Shown here: positions 1 through 6,823 of the stretch, in pieces | Layout: each line of letters opens with the position of its first letter | Numbering within the stretch: the first letter of the stretch is position 1 | Assembly: GCA_037381915.1 (NCBI GenBank) | Contig: JARRQJ010000010.1 | Location: 1 to 48,599, forward strand | Direction of reading: 5' to 3' | Source: JARRQJ01 sp037381915 | GTDB taxonomy: Bacteria > Pseudomonadota > Gammaproteobacteria > DRLM01 | DNA: 48,599 bases | The notes under the pieces: model-generated | Told to the model about the DNA's origin: nothing | The model's input: only the letters and a program-made list of their open reading frames with translations | The model's database searches: none | Position numbers and translations under genes: made by a program

Positions 1-363
1 GGAGGACACGACGCCAGGAGTGCCTTTACGAGAGTGCAGTAATCACTTCAAGGTGTACGCCCAAACGGCTGGATGACCGGATAGTGCCGGAGAGTTGCGC
101 GATGGCCTGCCATAGTGCCGTCTCATTCATATTATGACCTTAGCCTGACCGCGACAAACCTGCGAGCTGTTACGGCATTCCATGATGTATGGCTGCCATC
201 GAAGCTTAAGGGATAGGGCCGATAGACGTACGGAAGGCCTGCCGCATTTGATAAGCCGGTTGCACCAGCATTTGTCTGCAAAGCGTCACCGTCCGCTGCG
301 CGAAACAGTTTTAATCCTGCCTTTGCGGGGATCCTTCACCACAGGTGTTAAGCGGTTATTGTA
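1..363. other. gene-free left edge of window
   Basis: I see no supported gene here. The open frames present overlap the end of the MFS gene, lack ribosome binding sites and encode low-complexity Arg/Pro-rich products. A short stretch near 113–147 (TAGTGCCGTCTCATT...) vaguely resembles one arm of the inverted-repeat element at 1648–1815, but has no visible partner arm. Confidence 0.5.
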
Positions 364-1626
364 TTATTGCTGCTCCAGTGTCGGTCCCGTTTCTCCATCG
401 GTGCCGGGATGCGTTTCCAGCGCGGCCTGGGAGGTGCGCACCATCGGCACGAATTCACCCTTTTCCGCGACGGGCAGCGGCGGCCGGGTGCCTATGAAGT
501 GGCGGGCGACAGCGGCGGGTATCAGCAGCAAGACGCAGAAATACAGCAACAGCATTTTCGGCCCCAAGGCAGACATCAGCGCGCCGGCGGCGGCCGGTCC
601 GATGGTGGCGCCGATGCCATAGGTCAGCAACAGGCCGCTGGTGGCTTCCAGAGCCTGGTCGGTGTGCAAATGGTCGTTCAAGTGGGCCATGCACAGGGCG
701 TAGATGGGAAACGCGAACCCCCCGAATAAGAAGATGCAGGTCACCAAGGCGGCAGGCAGCCATTGCGCCACGACGAATGCCGCCGCGGCCGCCACCGCGC
801 CGGCGGTGCTGACGAGCAGTAACACCTGGCGCCGGTCACGGCCGTCGGACAGGCGTCCAATGGGCAGCTGCAGCAGCGCGCCGCCGATGATCGCGGCGCT
901 CATGAACCCAGCGACCCATGAATCCGGCAGATCGATGCCCTTGGCGAATACCGCACCCATGCCCCAGAATGCCCCCAGCAGCAGGCCGGCGGTCAGGGTG
1001 CCGATCACGCTCAGCGGCGCCTTGCCGTAGAGATAGTGGAGACGCAGCGCCGGGGCGGGGATGGGGCGCGGTTCCATGACTCGCGTCAGCGCCAAGGGGA
1101 CCAGTCCTAGGGAGTAAAGGATCGCGATCAGGGCGAACGGCACGAAGCTCGAAATGTCATTGAATAACAGCAGGTACTGGCCCAAGGCCATGGCAAGCAT
1201 GTTCACGGTCATGTACACGGCGAAGATCCGGCCACGCTGCTGATTGGCCGCTTGGGCGTTGAGCCAGCTTTCGATCACCATGTACAGGCCGACGCCGCAG
1301 ATACCGGTTATCAGGCGCAGTGCCGCCCATGCCCACGGATCGATGATCATGGCGTGGGTGAGAATGGCGGAAGAGGCCACCGCCGCCATGGCGGCGAACG
1401 CACGGATGTGCCCGACGCGGTTGATCAGCGGCGGGCACAGGTATGCGCCGGCGATGAAGCCCAGGAAGTACGCCGACATGATCAGGCCGGTGACCACTTC
1501 GGAAAAATTTTCCAGCGTGGCCCGCATGCCCAGCAGGGTTCCGAGGAAACCGGAGCCTACGAGGATAATGCCGATGCCCAGCAGCAGGGAAAAGATGGAA
1601 TAGACCAGGGTGATCATGGATTGCAT
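364..1626 (-). CDS. MFS transporter, YcaD-like
   Basis: A 420-residue major facilitator superfamily permease, predicted to have 12 membrane helices in the inner membrane. Loop motifs of the family are visible after helix 2 (INRVGHIRAF) and between helices 8 and 9 (IGRLSDGRDRRQVLL, the G-x3-D-R-x-R-R type). The helix 4–5 region (ITGICGVGLYMVIESWLNA) and the soluble C-terminal tail (FVPMVRTS) match the YcaD-like group of MFS proteins, whose substrates are mostly unknown. The start could be Met1 (1626) or Met4 (1617); neither has a strong ribosome binding site. It stands alone, with a repeat-rich gene-free stretch upstream. The family call is firm; the substrate cannot be inferred. Confidence 0.9.
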   Translation of the reverse strand: MQSMITLVYSIFSLLLGIGIILVGSGFLGTLLGMRATLENFSEVVTGLIMSAYFLGFIAGAYLCPPLINRVGHIRAFAAMAAVASSAILTHAMIIDPWAWAALRLITGICGVGLYMVIESWLNAQAANQQRGRIFAVYMTVNMLAMALGQYLLLFNDISSFVPFALIAILYSLGLVPLALTRVMEPRPIPAPALRLHYLYGKAPLSVIGTLTAGLLLGAFWGMGAVFAKGIDLPDSWVAGFMSAAIIGGALLQLPIGRLSDGRDRRQVLLLVSTAGAVAAAAAFVVAQWLPAALVTCIFLFGGFAFPIYALCMAHLNDHLHTDQALEATSGLLLTYGIGATIGPAAAGALMSALGPKMLLLYFCVLLLIPAAVARHFIGTRPPLPVAEKGEFVPMVRTSQAALETHPGTDGETGPTLEQQ

Positions 1627-1647
1627 AATTCCGCGGCGAAATACCCG

Positions 1648-1815
1648 CTAGTGTGCCGTCCCATTAATAACTTGAATAATATGTCGCAAAAGGACGTTCT
1701 CTCAGCCCTGATCCTTCTTCCGTGGAAACCAGGCCTTTATATCCCCTCTCCCCCTGGGAGAGGGGTAGGGGTGAGGGTGATCATTAGTAGAACAATTATT
1801 GGGACAACGCACTAG
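1648..1815. repeat. MITE-like element with terminal inverted repeats
   Basis: The 21-base left end CTAGTGTGCCGTCCCATTAAT (1648–1668) matches the reverse complement of the right end (1795–1815, CTAGTGCGTTGTCCCAATAAT) at 17 of 21 positions. The 168-bp segment has no coding capacity and carries a strong stem-loop (1743–1765) in its right half. This architecture is that of a small non-autonomous transposable element, probably an old IS remnant. The ends begin with CTAG, so a TA-containing target is possible, but no clean target duplication can be assigned. The element family is not identified. Confidence 0.5.
1743..1782 (+). repeat. stem-loop repeat, copy 1
   Basis: A perfect 10-bp stem (CCCCTCTCCC at 1743–1752 and GGGAGAGGGG at 1756–1765) with a three-base loop is followed by TAGGGGTGAGGGTGA. 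This hairpin-plus-G-rich-tail layout is a common intergenic repeat in proteobacterial genomes. A diverged copy lies in the opposite orientation at 1871–1913. It could act as a bidirectional terminator or an mRNA stabiliser, but no flanking gene clearly uses it. Confidence 0.55.
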
Positions 1816-1870
1816 GGAACCTTTGATTTATTCACCCTCCCCACGGCTACAATACATTCAATCAGTTAAT

Positions 1871-1913
1871 AACCCCACCCCCATCCTGTCCTTCCCCCTG
1901 AGGGGGAAGGGAC
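1871..1913 (-). repeat. stem-loop repeat, copy 2 (inverted)
   Basis: On the minus strand this reads as a hairpin (arms 1891–1898 and 1902–1909 with loop TGA, extended by a bulged GTC/GAC pair) followed by a G-rich tail (GGATGGGGGTGGGG). It has the same layout as copy 1 at 1743–1782 in the opposite direction. Confidence 0.5.
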
Positions 1914-1998
1914 AAATTAATCAGGGCTTATCTTAGGAGATATCATCGGTAACGTTGAACCGGACATGGGCAACACGCGACTCCCTACGGCGCAGCAA

Positions 1999-2162
1999 AC
2001 GGGGTGATTACTGTAACGGGGCAGGCGAGTTTATGAGGGGTGCATCAAGTGCGGTTGTGAACGTGCCGGGATAATGAATGACGCCGCGGGTCCCCGGGGC
2101 CAGGCTTCAAGTTGCAGTGCATTGGCGATGCCCCGAATCCCGGGGCACGGTAATCACCCCGT
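1999..2162. repeat. 164-bp inverted-repeat segment
   Basis: The arms ACGGGGTGATTACTGT (1999–2014) and 2147–2162 are reverse complements at 15 of 16 positions, separated by 132 bp. A nested hairpin, TGCCCCG/CGGGGCA (2129–2135 and 2141–2147), abuts the right arm, and a related CGGGGCA lies next to the left arm (2017–2023). There is no coding potential. It may be another small mobile repeat or a structured RNA; the sequence alone does not decide. Confidence 0.4.
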
Positions 2163-2171
2163 CTTTTCCGC

Positions 2172-2203
2172 GCCGGCCGTGTCCTGGGGGAAATACGGCC
2201 GGC
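2172..2203. other. 9-bp perfect hairpin downstream of the CBS gene
   Basis: GCCGGCCGT (2172–2180) pairs perfectly with ACGGCCGGC (2195–2203) across a 14-base loop. It lies about 20 bp past the stop of the leftward CBS gene, but no T-run follows on the minus strand. It is therefore not a canonical intrinsic terminator, although it may still block 3' exonucleases. Confidence 0.35.
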
Positions 2204-2224
2204 CGACCGCCAGGGTCCGCCCGC

Positions 2225-2839
2225 TCACGTGGCCAATTCGCGCCTGATTTCGGCGAAGCTCTCGGCGACATTCACGGGGTGGATGCTGGTCTCAAGCGTC
2301 CGTTCCAGATCGGTCAGGGAAATCAGTCCGCGAACGGTCTGACCGTTACGGCCCCTCATGGGCTCGACGACGATGAGATGCCTCTGCCCCAGTTCCTGAA
2401 AGGTCCGGATCAGGTCGGCGATCGTGGCATCGATCAGTTGCTGATAATTGAGCACTCGCCACTCGTTAACCGGCGTCATAATGTCCTGCACCAGGATGTC
2501 GCCGCGCGAACATATGCCTATGCGGCAGTCCCGCGATTGCAGATAGCGCAGGGGCTTCTCGCCTTGAATGTCGTAGGAAGTGATGGCTCCCAACAGGCTG
2601 AAGACCGGATCGACGACGAACAGCAGGCGTACCCGCGAGCATATCATCTGGGTAAGGGCCTGATCGATTTGGGTGGTCGCCAGCACTGAGATAGCGGGCG
2701 TCAGTCGAAAATCGGTCAATAGATTCAGCGCCGGGTCGGCGGCTTCGAGCAAGAGATTCCTGGATGCCGTCTTATCGATGAAGCCGATGTTTGACTTTGG
2801 CTTGTAGAGCTTAAGAGGGATATTGGTATGAACATCCAT
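2225..2839 (-). CDS. CBS-domain protein (two CBS motifs)
   Basis: A soluble protein of 204 residues with a tandem CBS pair, roughly residues 45–105 and 120–185. CBS pairs usually sense adenine nucleotides or S-adenosylmethionine and regulate an attached or partner protein. No catalytic or membrane domain is attached, so it is probably a stand-alone sensor. I chose ATG at 2839 because GAGGAGA lies 6 bases upstream; a longer frame starts at a TTG (2854) inside that ribosome binding site. It is the last gene of a leftward group behind two small membrane proteins and a Crp/Fnr gene. Such CBS proteins are often induced by energy or oxygen limitation, which fits the neighbouring regulator. The ligand is unknown. 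Confidence 0.85.
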   Translation of the reverse strand: MDVHTNIPLKLYKPKSNIGFIDKTASRNLLLEAADPALNLLTDFRLTPAISVLATTQIDQALTQMICSRVRLLFVVDPVFSLLGAITSYDIQGEKPLRYLQSRDCRIGICSRGDILVQDIMTPVNEWRVLNYQQLIDATIADLIRTFQELGQRHLIVVEPMRGRNGQTVRGLISLTDLERTLETSIHPVNVAESFAEIRRELAT

Positions 2840-2916
2840 TGCGGTTCTCCTCAATCAAGCGTTTCAGCTCAGCGTTTGTATAGTTTCATCTCCGGTGGTG
2901 TAGATCGGATATCGTG

Positions 2917-2943
2917 CGTGGGGGCAGCAAAACCGCCCCCACG
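2917..2943. other. intercistronic hairpin
   Basis: CGTGGGGGC (2917–2925) and GCCCCCACG (2935–2943) form a perfect 9-bp stem with a 9-base loop between the small membrane protein gene and the CBS gene. There is no T-run on the minus strand. It could tune relative expression of the two genes by stabilising the upstream message, but this is inference. Confidence 0.45.
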
Positions 2944-2958
2944 GCGGCGTCCCACGTC

Positions 2959-3378
2959 TTATGCCGAGTCCGTTTGGCCATAGCACAGCGACTGGGTACA
3001 GATGGTGGCTGGCATGGCGTTGTGCGAGATCAGGGCGGCTGCACCGCGGATGATTCGATAGAACCACCACACCAGTGAGAGTCCGGCGATAACGATGCCA
3101 AGGATATAATAGGCAAGTCCCACCGAGGCCATTATCAGGATGCCCATGAAGATGAAGGTGCGCACCAGCCATTCGTAATGCGTCGCGATCAGCACCGTCT
3201 CGCTGTCCAGGGTGGCGGGATTCTTCTCGCTGGTTTTCTTAAAGAGATAGACCTTGATGGCGCTTATAATGAAGCCGATAGGCGCGGTAACGGCGAGAAT
3301 ATACAAAGCATATACCAGGGTCAGGACAGTCAGGTCACGCCATGTTGCCGGTTTAGTGTTCGTCGTTGCTGTCTGCAT
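2959..3378 (-). CDS. small inner-membrane protein, COG3671/DUF4870-like
   Basis: A protein of 139 residues with three predicted membrane helices (about 19–41, 72–92 and 95–113). The segment THYEWLVRTFIF followed by a helix and WWFYRIIRG resembles the SHFRWQIRTFW...YRIVKG pattern of COG3671/DUF4870-type membrane proteins, whose function is unknown. ATG at 3378 has AGGAG seven bases upstream. Its 5' end lies inside the 3' end of the preceding frame (49-bp overlap), so the two are probably translated in tandem. The C-terminal tail contains two Cys (TICTQSLCYG) of unknown use. The family assignment is moderate. Confidence 0.75.
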   Translation of the reverse strand: MQTATTNTKPATWRDLTVLTLVYALYILAVTAPIGFIISAIKVYLFKKTSEKNPATLDSETVLIATHYEWLVRTFIFMGILIMASVGLAYYILGIVIAGLSLVWWFYRIIRGAAALISHNAMPATICTQSLCYGQTDSA

Positions 3379-3734
3379 CGGTTTCTCCTTCCATATTCCA
3401 TGAAATGATCAGTTGCTCCAATGCGGCCTCTCATCGGCTCATGCCCGAGGGCGGAATCCACTTCATAAGGCAGCGTCCCGCACTGGTTACGCCCCCCCTC
3501 CAGGGCACACGTCCTTGTTCCCAGGAGTTCATAAACGGGGTCCCAACCCATGACGGTGGTCATGAGCGGATAGAGGGCCAGCAGGATAGCTATGGCTGAT
3601 ATCACATCGTGCCCGGTGAGCAGCGCGCTCAAGATGCCGAAGGTCATCAAGGCCCCGCCGCCGAAGAAGCGCACCATTCGATCCAGCAGGCCGATATTTT
3701 CCGCGGGTGGCATATTTCCTCTGATGCGGCTCAT
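3330..3734 (-). CDS. DUF2892 membrane protein
   Basis: A protein of 134 residues. The first 75 show the DUF2892 pattern: an N-terminal segment (ENIGLLDRMVRFFGGGALM), two membrane helices and the ending DPVYELLGTRTC. DUF2892 also occurs as the membrane domain of YgaP-type rhodaneses. A good ribosome binding site (TAGGAGGTATCGGAC) precedes ATG at 3734. The last 35 or so residues are strongly basic and unlike the rest, and overlap the next gene by 49 bp. A shift of two bases near 3432 would instead end the protein at a TGA after ...PHWSN, so a frameshift in the sequence or an extended natural tail are both possible. Confidence 0.75.
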   Translation of the reverse strand: MSRIRGNMPPAENIGLLDRMVRFFGGGALMTFGILSALLTGHDVISAIAILLALYPLMTTVMGWDPVYELLGTRTCALEGGRNQCGTLPYEVDSALGHEPMRGRIGATDHFMEYGRRNRCRQQRRTLNRQHGVT

Positions 3735-3948
3735 GTCCGATACCTCCTACTATTAAGATGCCTGTTACGCAGATTTGTTCATCTGCACGGATCAGTAAAG
3801 ACCAGACGAGAGGTTGCTTCAGTAACTTTGTTACACAGAAGATGAAGAGGGCTCGGGCGTCAGGGGTTTTTGGAATTATTCAGCAATCGGCGGTGCAAGA
3901 ATTATGAAGATGAATCGCTCCGACCTTCGCGGATGAAACGGTCTGTAA
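3735..3948 (-). promoter_or_regulatory. control region of the DUF2892 group with GTAAC palindrome
   Basis: The 214 bp between the Crp/Fnr gene and the DUF2892 gene contain a perfect palindrome GTAACTTTGTTAC (3822–3834), a further GTTAC half-site (3764–3768) and a GCAGAT/ATCTGC hairpin (3769–3786). On the minus strand the palindrome reads GTGTAACAAAGTTAC, and its first ten bases recur upstream of the Crp/Fnr gene at 4690–4699. A Crp/Fnr-type operator is the natural reading. The exact -10 and -35 boxes are not clear. Confidence 0.45.
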
Positions 3949-4620
3949 TCAGGCCAGTTGCGCCAATTTGCGTAGAGCGTCCCGGTCGAGGATCTCTACC
4001 TGGCCGCGATGCAATCTTACCCAATTCTGACGTTCAAATCCTTTGAGGAGACGGCTGATCACCTCGCGGGCAGTGCCAAGTTCTTCGGCCAGCGTTTGAT
4101 GCGTGACTTCTACGGGGTCAGTCTTCTCGGACAACTGCAGCAGGCGCCGCGCGAGGCGGGAATCCATGCGTCCGAAGGAAACGTCTTCCAGCAAACCGAT
4201 TAATTCGTTCATGCCCTTGTCTATGGAGGAAAAAACAAAATTCCGGAATTCGGGGTTTTGCGCCAGCGCTTGCTGGAAATCGGCCTTGGGGATCAAAATG
4301 GCCTGTGCTTCGGTTTCGGCCACCGCTTCCGCCGGATAATTCTTGCCGCCCAGCAGGCAGGTGGTGGTCAATTCGCAGGCACGGCCCGCCACGAGGTGAT
4401 AAAGCGTGATGACCTGACCCTTTTCCGAGAGTTTTTGCACCCTCACCGACCCGGACAAGATCATCAAATAATATTCACAGGCTTGGCCGTGCCGGTACAG
4501 GGGCATGCCGGGTTGGACGGTGATCAATCGCATCGCCTCAGCGAGTTTGCTGCCCGCCATATTGTAAAATTCCTGCATTGCAGGATATTTTTCCAAGAAG
4601 TCACGTGCCTTCAATGACAT
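3949..4620 (-). CDS. Crp/Fnr family transcriptional regulator
   Basis: A protein of 223 residues with an N-terminal cyclic-nucleotide-binding-like beta barrel (about 25–125), a dimerisation helix (about 130–150) and a C-terminal winged helix. The recognition helix region THQTLAEELGTAREVISRLL resembles the Fnr/Dnr type. The N-terminal four-cysteine cluster of Fnr is absent, so it is not an oxygen-sensing [4Fe-4S] Fnr. The three Cys in the barrel (in QACEYY, RACELTTTCLL) could still bind haem or a thiol-reactive signal, but this is speculation. It sits between a leftward membrane/CBS gene group and a divergent DNA glycosylase gene, with shared GTGTAACAAA sites in both flanking control regions. 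Confidence 0.9.
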   Translation of the reverse strand: MSLKARDFLEKYPAMQEFYNMAGSKLAEAMRLITVQPGMPLYRHGQACEYYLMILSGSVRVQKLSEKGQVITLYHLVAGRACELTTTCLLGGKNYPAEAVAETEAQAILIPKADFQQALAQNPEFRNFVFSSIDKGMNELIGLLEDVSFGRMDSRLARRLLQLSEKTDPVEVTHQTLAEELGTAREVISRLLKGFERQNWVRLHRGQVEILDRDALRKLAQLA

Positions 4621-4689
4621 AATAGGTCTTCTATCATGATTGGCCGAAACTTGTAACGCATCCAGCTAGAATGCCTTCCCTCTATATAA

Positions 4690-4702
4690 GTGTAACAAAT
4701 TA
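4690..4702 (+). promoter_or_regulatory. candidate Crp/Fnr-type site (GTGTAACAAATTA)
   Basis: GTGTAACAAA at 4690–4699 repeats the core of the palindromic site upstream of the DUF2892 gene (minus strand, 3827–3836). It lies 70 bp before the Crp/Fnr start and 68 bp before the glycosylase start, where it could control either or both genes. Only the left half is well conserved. Confidence 0.35.
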
Positions 4703-4769
4703 ATAATAGCGGACGGACCGTGCAATCAGAGGGGAACCCCCTTGACGCTAACTGATCCAAAGGACTGGT

Positions 4770-5204
4770 ATGCGACTGTGGTCGATACATCCGAAATATT
4801 TGGACCGCAAGGGATTGGTGGCCCTGTGGAGAGAAGGCCTGCTCGCGCAAAGTGTGTTGCTCGGCAACACCGCAGGCTACAAGCGCCATCCTCAACTGCT
4901 CCGTTTCAAGAATACATCGGATCCGAAGGGGGCGATTGCCACCTATTTGAGACATGTCAGGGAGGAGGCGGATGCAAGGGGTTTCCGCTTCGATGGATCC
5001 CGGATCGGGAAGAAGGATTATAACGGAAAACTCTCGGTCACCGACGGTCAATTGGAATACGAATTCACCCATCTGTTGGCCAAGTTGCAGCAGCGGGCCC
5101 CGGCCTTGTACAGGCGGCTGCGCGGGACCACACAGATCGAAGCCCATCCCATGTTCAGTAGAGTAGCAGGTGGTGTGGAGAGCTGGGAGATCACCCCCAA
5201 GTGA
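4770..5204 (+). CDS. pyrimidine dimer DNA glycosylase family protein
   Basis: A protein of 144 residues that matches the bacterial branch of the pyrimidine-dimer glycosylase/endonuclease V family along its whole length. It opens with MRLWSIHPKYLD, followed by GLVALWREGLLAQ and the HPQLLRFKN stretch typical of that branch. T4 endonuclease V removes UV-induced cyclobutane dimers by base excision using Thr2 as nucleophile. Here residue 2 is Arg, as I recall for other bacterial members, so dimer cleavage is not assured. ATG 4770 has AAAGGA about 8 bases upstream. It is monocistronic, transcribed away from the Crp/Fnr gene and closed by a terminator at 5321–5349. Confidence 0.8.
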   Translation: MRLWSIHPKYLDRKGLVALWREGLLAQSVLLGNTAGYKRHPQLLRFKNTSDPKGAIATYLRHVREEADARGFRFDGSRIGKKDYNGKLSVTDGQLEYEFTHLLAKLQQRAPALYRRLRGTTQIEAHPMFSRVAGGVESWEITPK

Positions 5205-5320
5205 ATTAAGCCGCGCTATAGGGCGGACGTGGCGCCGATCTGATTGCCGCGTCGGAGACTGTCGTTCCCCGCTACGAATTCGGCCGACTGATGATCACCA
5301 GGACATGGTTTTCGAGGTGA

Positions 5321-5349
5321 GGCGCCACCTCATCGATGGCGCCTTTTTT
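5321..5349 (+). terminator. intrinsic terminator
   Basis: A perfect 7-bp stem, GGCGCCA (5321–5327) and TGGCGCC (5337–5343), with a 9-base loop is followed directly by six T residues (5344–5349). It closes the glycosylase transcript and insulates the carbonic anhydrase gene. Confidence 0.85.
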
Positions 5350-5494
5350 GGACCTTGGGTTGCCGCCTTTATAACTGGCGTTTGCCGGTGTATGTCGGCA
5401 AAATAGCCGGCATGCATGCAACGTGGTTTTGGTGACATAGTAAGTAACGGCGTTTTCGGCGTTTCCGCCCGAGCATCGAGGAATAGTAGAGATT

Positions 5495-6112
5495 ATGATA
5501 ACGGCAAAAGAAGCGCTTGAGCGCCTGCGGGACGGCAACCGCCGCTTCGTCGCCAACATCGGCGGACATGAAGACACACTCAACTCGTCACGACGCTTCG
5601 CACTGGTAAAGGAACAAAAACCGTTCGCAATCGTCCTCGGCTGCTCGGATTCGCGGGTGCCGGCTGAAATCGTCTTCGATCAGGGGCTGGGCGACCTTTT
5701 TGTCATACGCGTCGCCGGCAATATCGTTGCTCCCTCCCAAGTCGGCAGCGTTGAGTTCGCCGCGTCGCAGTTCGGGACGCGGTTGGTAGTCGTGCTCGGT
5801 CACTCGCAGTGCGGCGCCATTCTCGCCACCATACAGGAATTGCAGCGACCGGCCGACAGTCAGTCCCGAAATCTGCGCTCCATAGTTGACCGGGTCAGAC
5901 CTTCGGTCGAAGGGCTGTTGCGGACCGAACTCAAAAAGGATTTGAACGCCCTGGCGAGTCATGCCGTGCGCGCCAATGTCAGCGCATCGGTGAACCATTT
6001 GCGCCATGGTTCCGAAATTCTGGAACAGCTGATCCAGAACGACGGCCTGCGGGTGGTGGGCGCGGAGTATTCGGTCGAGACCGGAGTCGTGGAATTCTTC
6101 GACGGGGTGTAG
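5495..6112 (+). CDS. beta-carbonic anhydrase
   Basis: A cytoplasmic zinc enzyme of 205 residues that interconverts CO2 and bicarbonate. The beta-class ligands are all present: Cys50 and the Asp52–Arg54 dyad in GCSDSRVP, then His103 and Cys106 in LGHSQCGA. The conserved VIRVAGNIV segment lies at 70–78. There is no signal peptide. In an organism with phosphoribulokinase (20410–21285 here) such an enzyme can supply CO2 or bicarbonate for fixation and carboxylations, but it is not in an operon with Calvin-cycle genes. The start at 5495 follows a weak AGTAGAGA. It is a single gene between a terminator and a short possible peptide gene. Confidence 0.95.
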   Translation: MITAKEALERLRDGNRRFVANIGGHEDTLNSSRRFALVKEQKPFAIVLGCSDSRVPAEIVFDQGLGDLFVIRVAGNIVAPSQVGSVEFAASQFGTRLVVVLGHSQCGAILATIQELQRPADSQSRNLRSIVDRVRPSVEGLLRTELKKDLNALASHAVRANVSASVNHLRHGSEILEQLIQNDGLRVVGAEYSVETGVVEFFDGV

Positions 6113-6236
6113 CGCGGGGCCGGCCTTCCGTGGCTTGGCCCGGGTCCGCCGCGAGGGTCGCAACCGGATAAACCGCTGGCCGGCGCGAAGGCGAACTTGC
6201 CTGCACCGGTGCGCCATTGCCGCAGGGGGAGCGCCG

Positions 6237-6365
6237 ATGAACGTGCCACTACCGTATGTCCATGATGCACTTTTGTCCACGATCGGACCACCCTTGGCAA
6301 TGATCCCCTTGATCGCTTTCGTCAGCGTCTACGGGCTGCGCATGCAAACACAGTCGGAGAGTTGA
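6237..6365 (+). CDS. possible 42-residue single-span membrane peptide
   Basis: A short frame starting at ATG 6237 with GGGGGAG six bases upstream. The product has one hydrophobic helix (about 15–33: GPPLAMIPLIAFVSVYGL) and a short polar tail. It ends three bases before the DUF202 gene, so co-translation is likely if it is real. A longer in-frame start at 6135 adds an Arg-rich segment with no ribosome binding site. I know no family for it. Confidence 0.4.
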   Translation: MNVPLPYVHDALLSTIGPPLAMIPLIAFVSVYGLRMQTQSES

Positions 6366-6368
6366 GCG

Positions 6369-6734
6369 GTGGCGGACCCACGGGTATTCTTTGCCGCGGA
6401 GCGAACCCTGTTGGCCTGGATTCGGACCGGGCTTACCGTAATGGGCCTCGGCTTTGTTGTGGCGCGATTTGGCCTGTTTCTCTCGATCATGTCGGCTTCC
6501 CACGTCTCAGCCAGACGCGTCGATACCAATACGGCATCGACGGCGATCGGCATTGCCTTGGTAGTCTTGGGGACCGCGGCGATCGCCGGGGCCTGGCGCC
6601 GTCACCTTGTATATGTCCGTACTCTGCCCGTCGAGGATGTGCCGCTGGTGCGCTTGCCCATGTTTGCCACATTCGTGGCAGCGGCCCTGGTGATTGTCGG
6701 GATCTTCCCGGCAGCATATCTGATGCTTACCTGA
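6369..6734 (+). CDS. DUF202 (YidH-like) membrane protein
   Basis: A protein of 121 residues with three membrane helices. The DUF202 signature is at the N-terminus: FFAAERTLLAWIRTGLTVMG, continuing into FVVARFG. GTG start at 6369, with CGGAGA about 9 bases upstream inside the end of the preceding small frame. DUF202 proteins such as E. coli YidH have no established function. Here the only partner is the 42-residue candidate peptide; the convergent gene downstream is unrelated. Confidence 0.9.
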   Translation: MADPRVFFAAERTLLAWIRTGLTVMGLGFVVARFGLFLSIMSASHVSARRVDTNTASTAIGIALVVLGTAAIAGAWRRHLVYVRTLPVEDVPLVRLPMFATFVAAALVIVGIFPAAYLMLT

Positions 6735-6823
6735 TACCTTGCCGGGTTTGCCTCCCCTCAATGAGCGCTTGTCACGCCCCTTACCGGGGGCGGCCGGTGT
6801 CGACGGGTAATCCAGGTCGCCAC

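Noticed and set aside
113..147. A possible second copy of the left arm of the MITE-like element
   Set aside because: The match is short and gapped and no partner arm is visible.
182..622. A 146-residue rightward frame at the left edge
   Set aside because: It runs antisense through the MFS gene end; its product is Arg/Pro-rich without motif, so it is a shadow frame.
2172..2203. Hairpin read as a terminator of the CBS gene
   Set aside because: No T-run follows on the minus strand; kept only as a hairpin.
3949..4620. Oxygen-sensing Fnr with an iron–sulfur cluster
   Set aside because: The N-terminal cysteine cluster needed for Fnr is absent.
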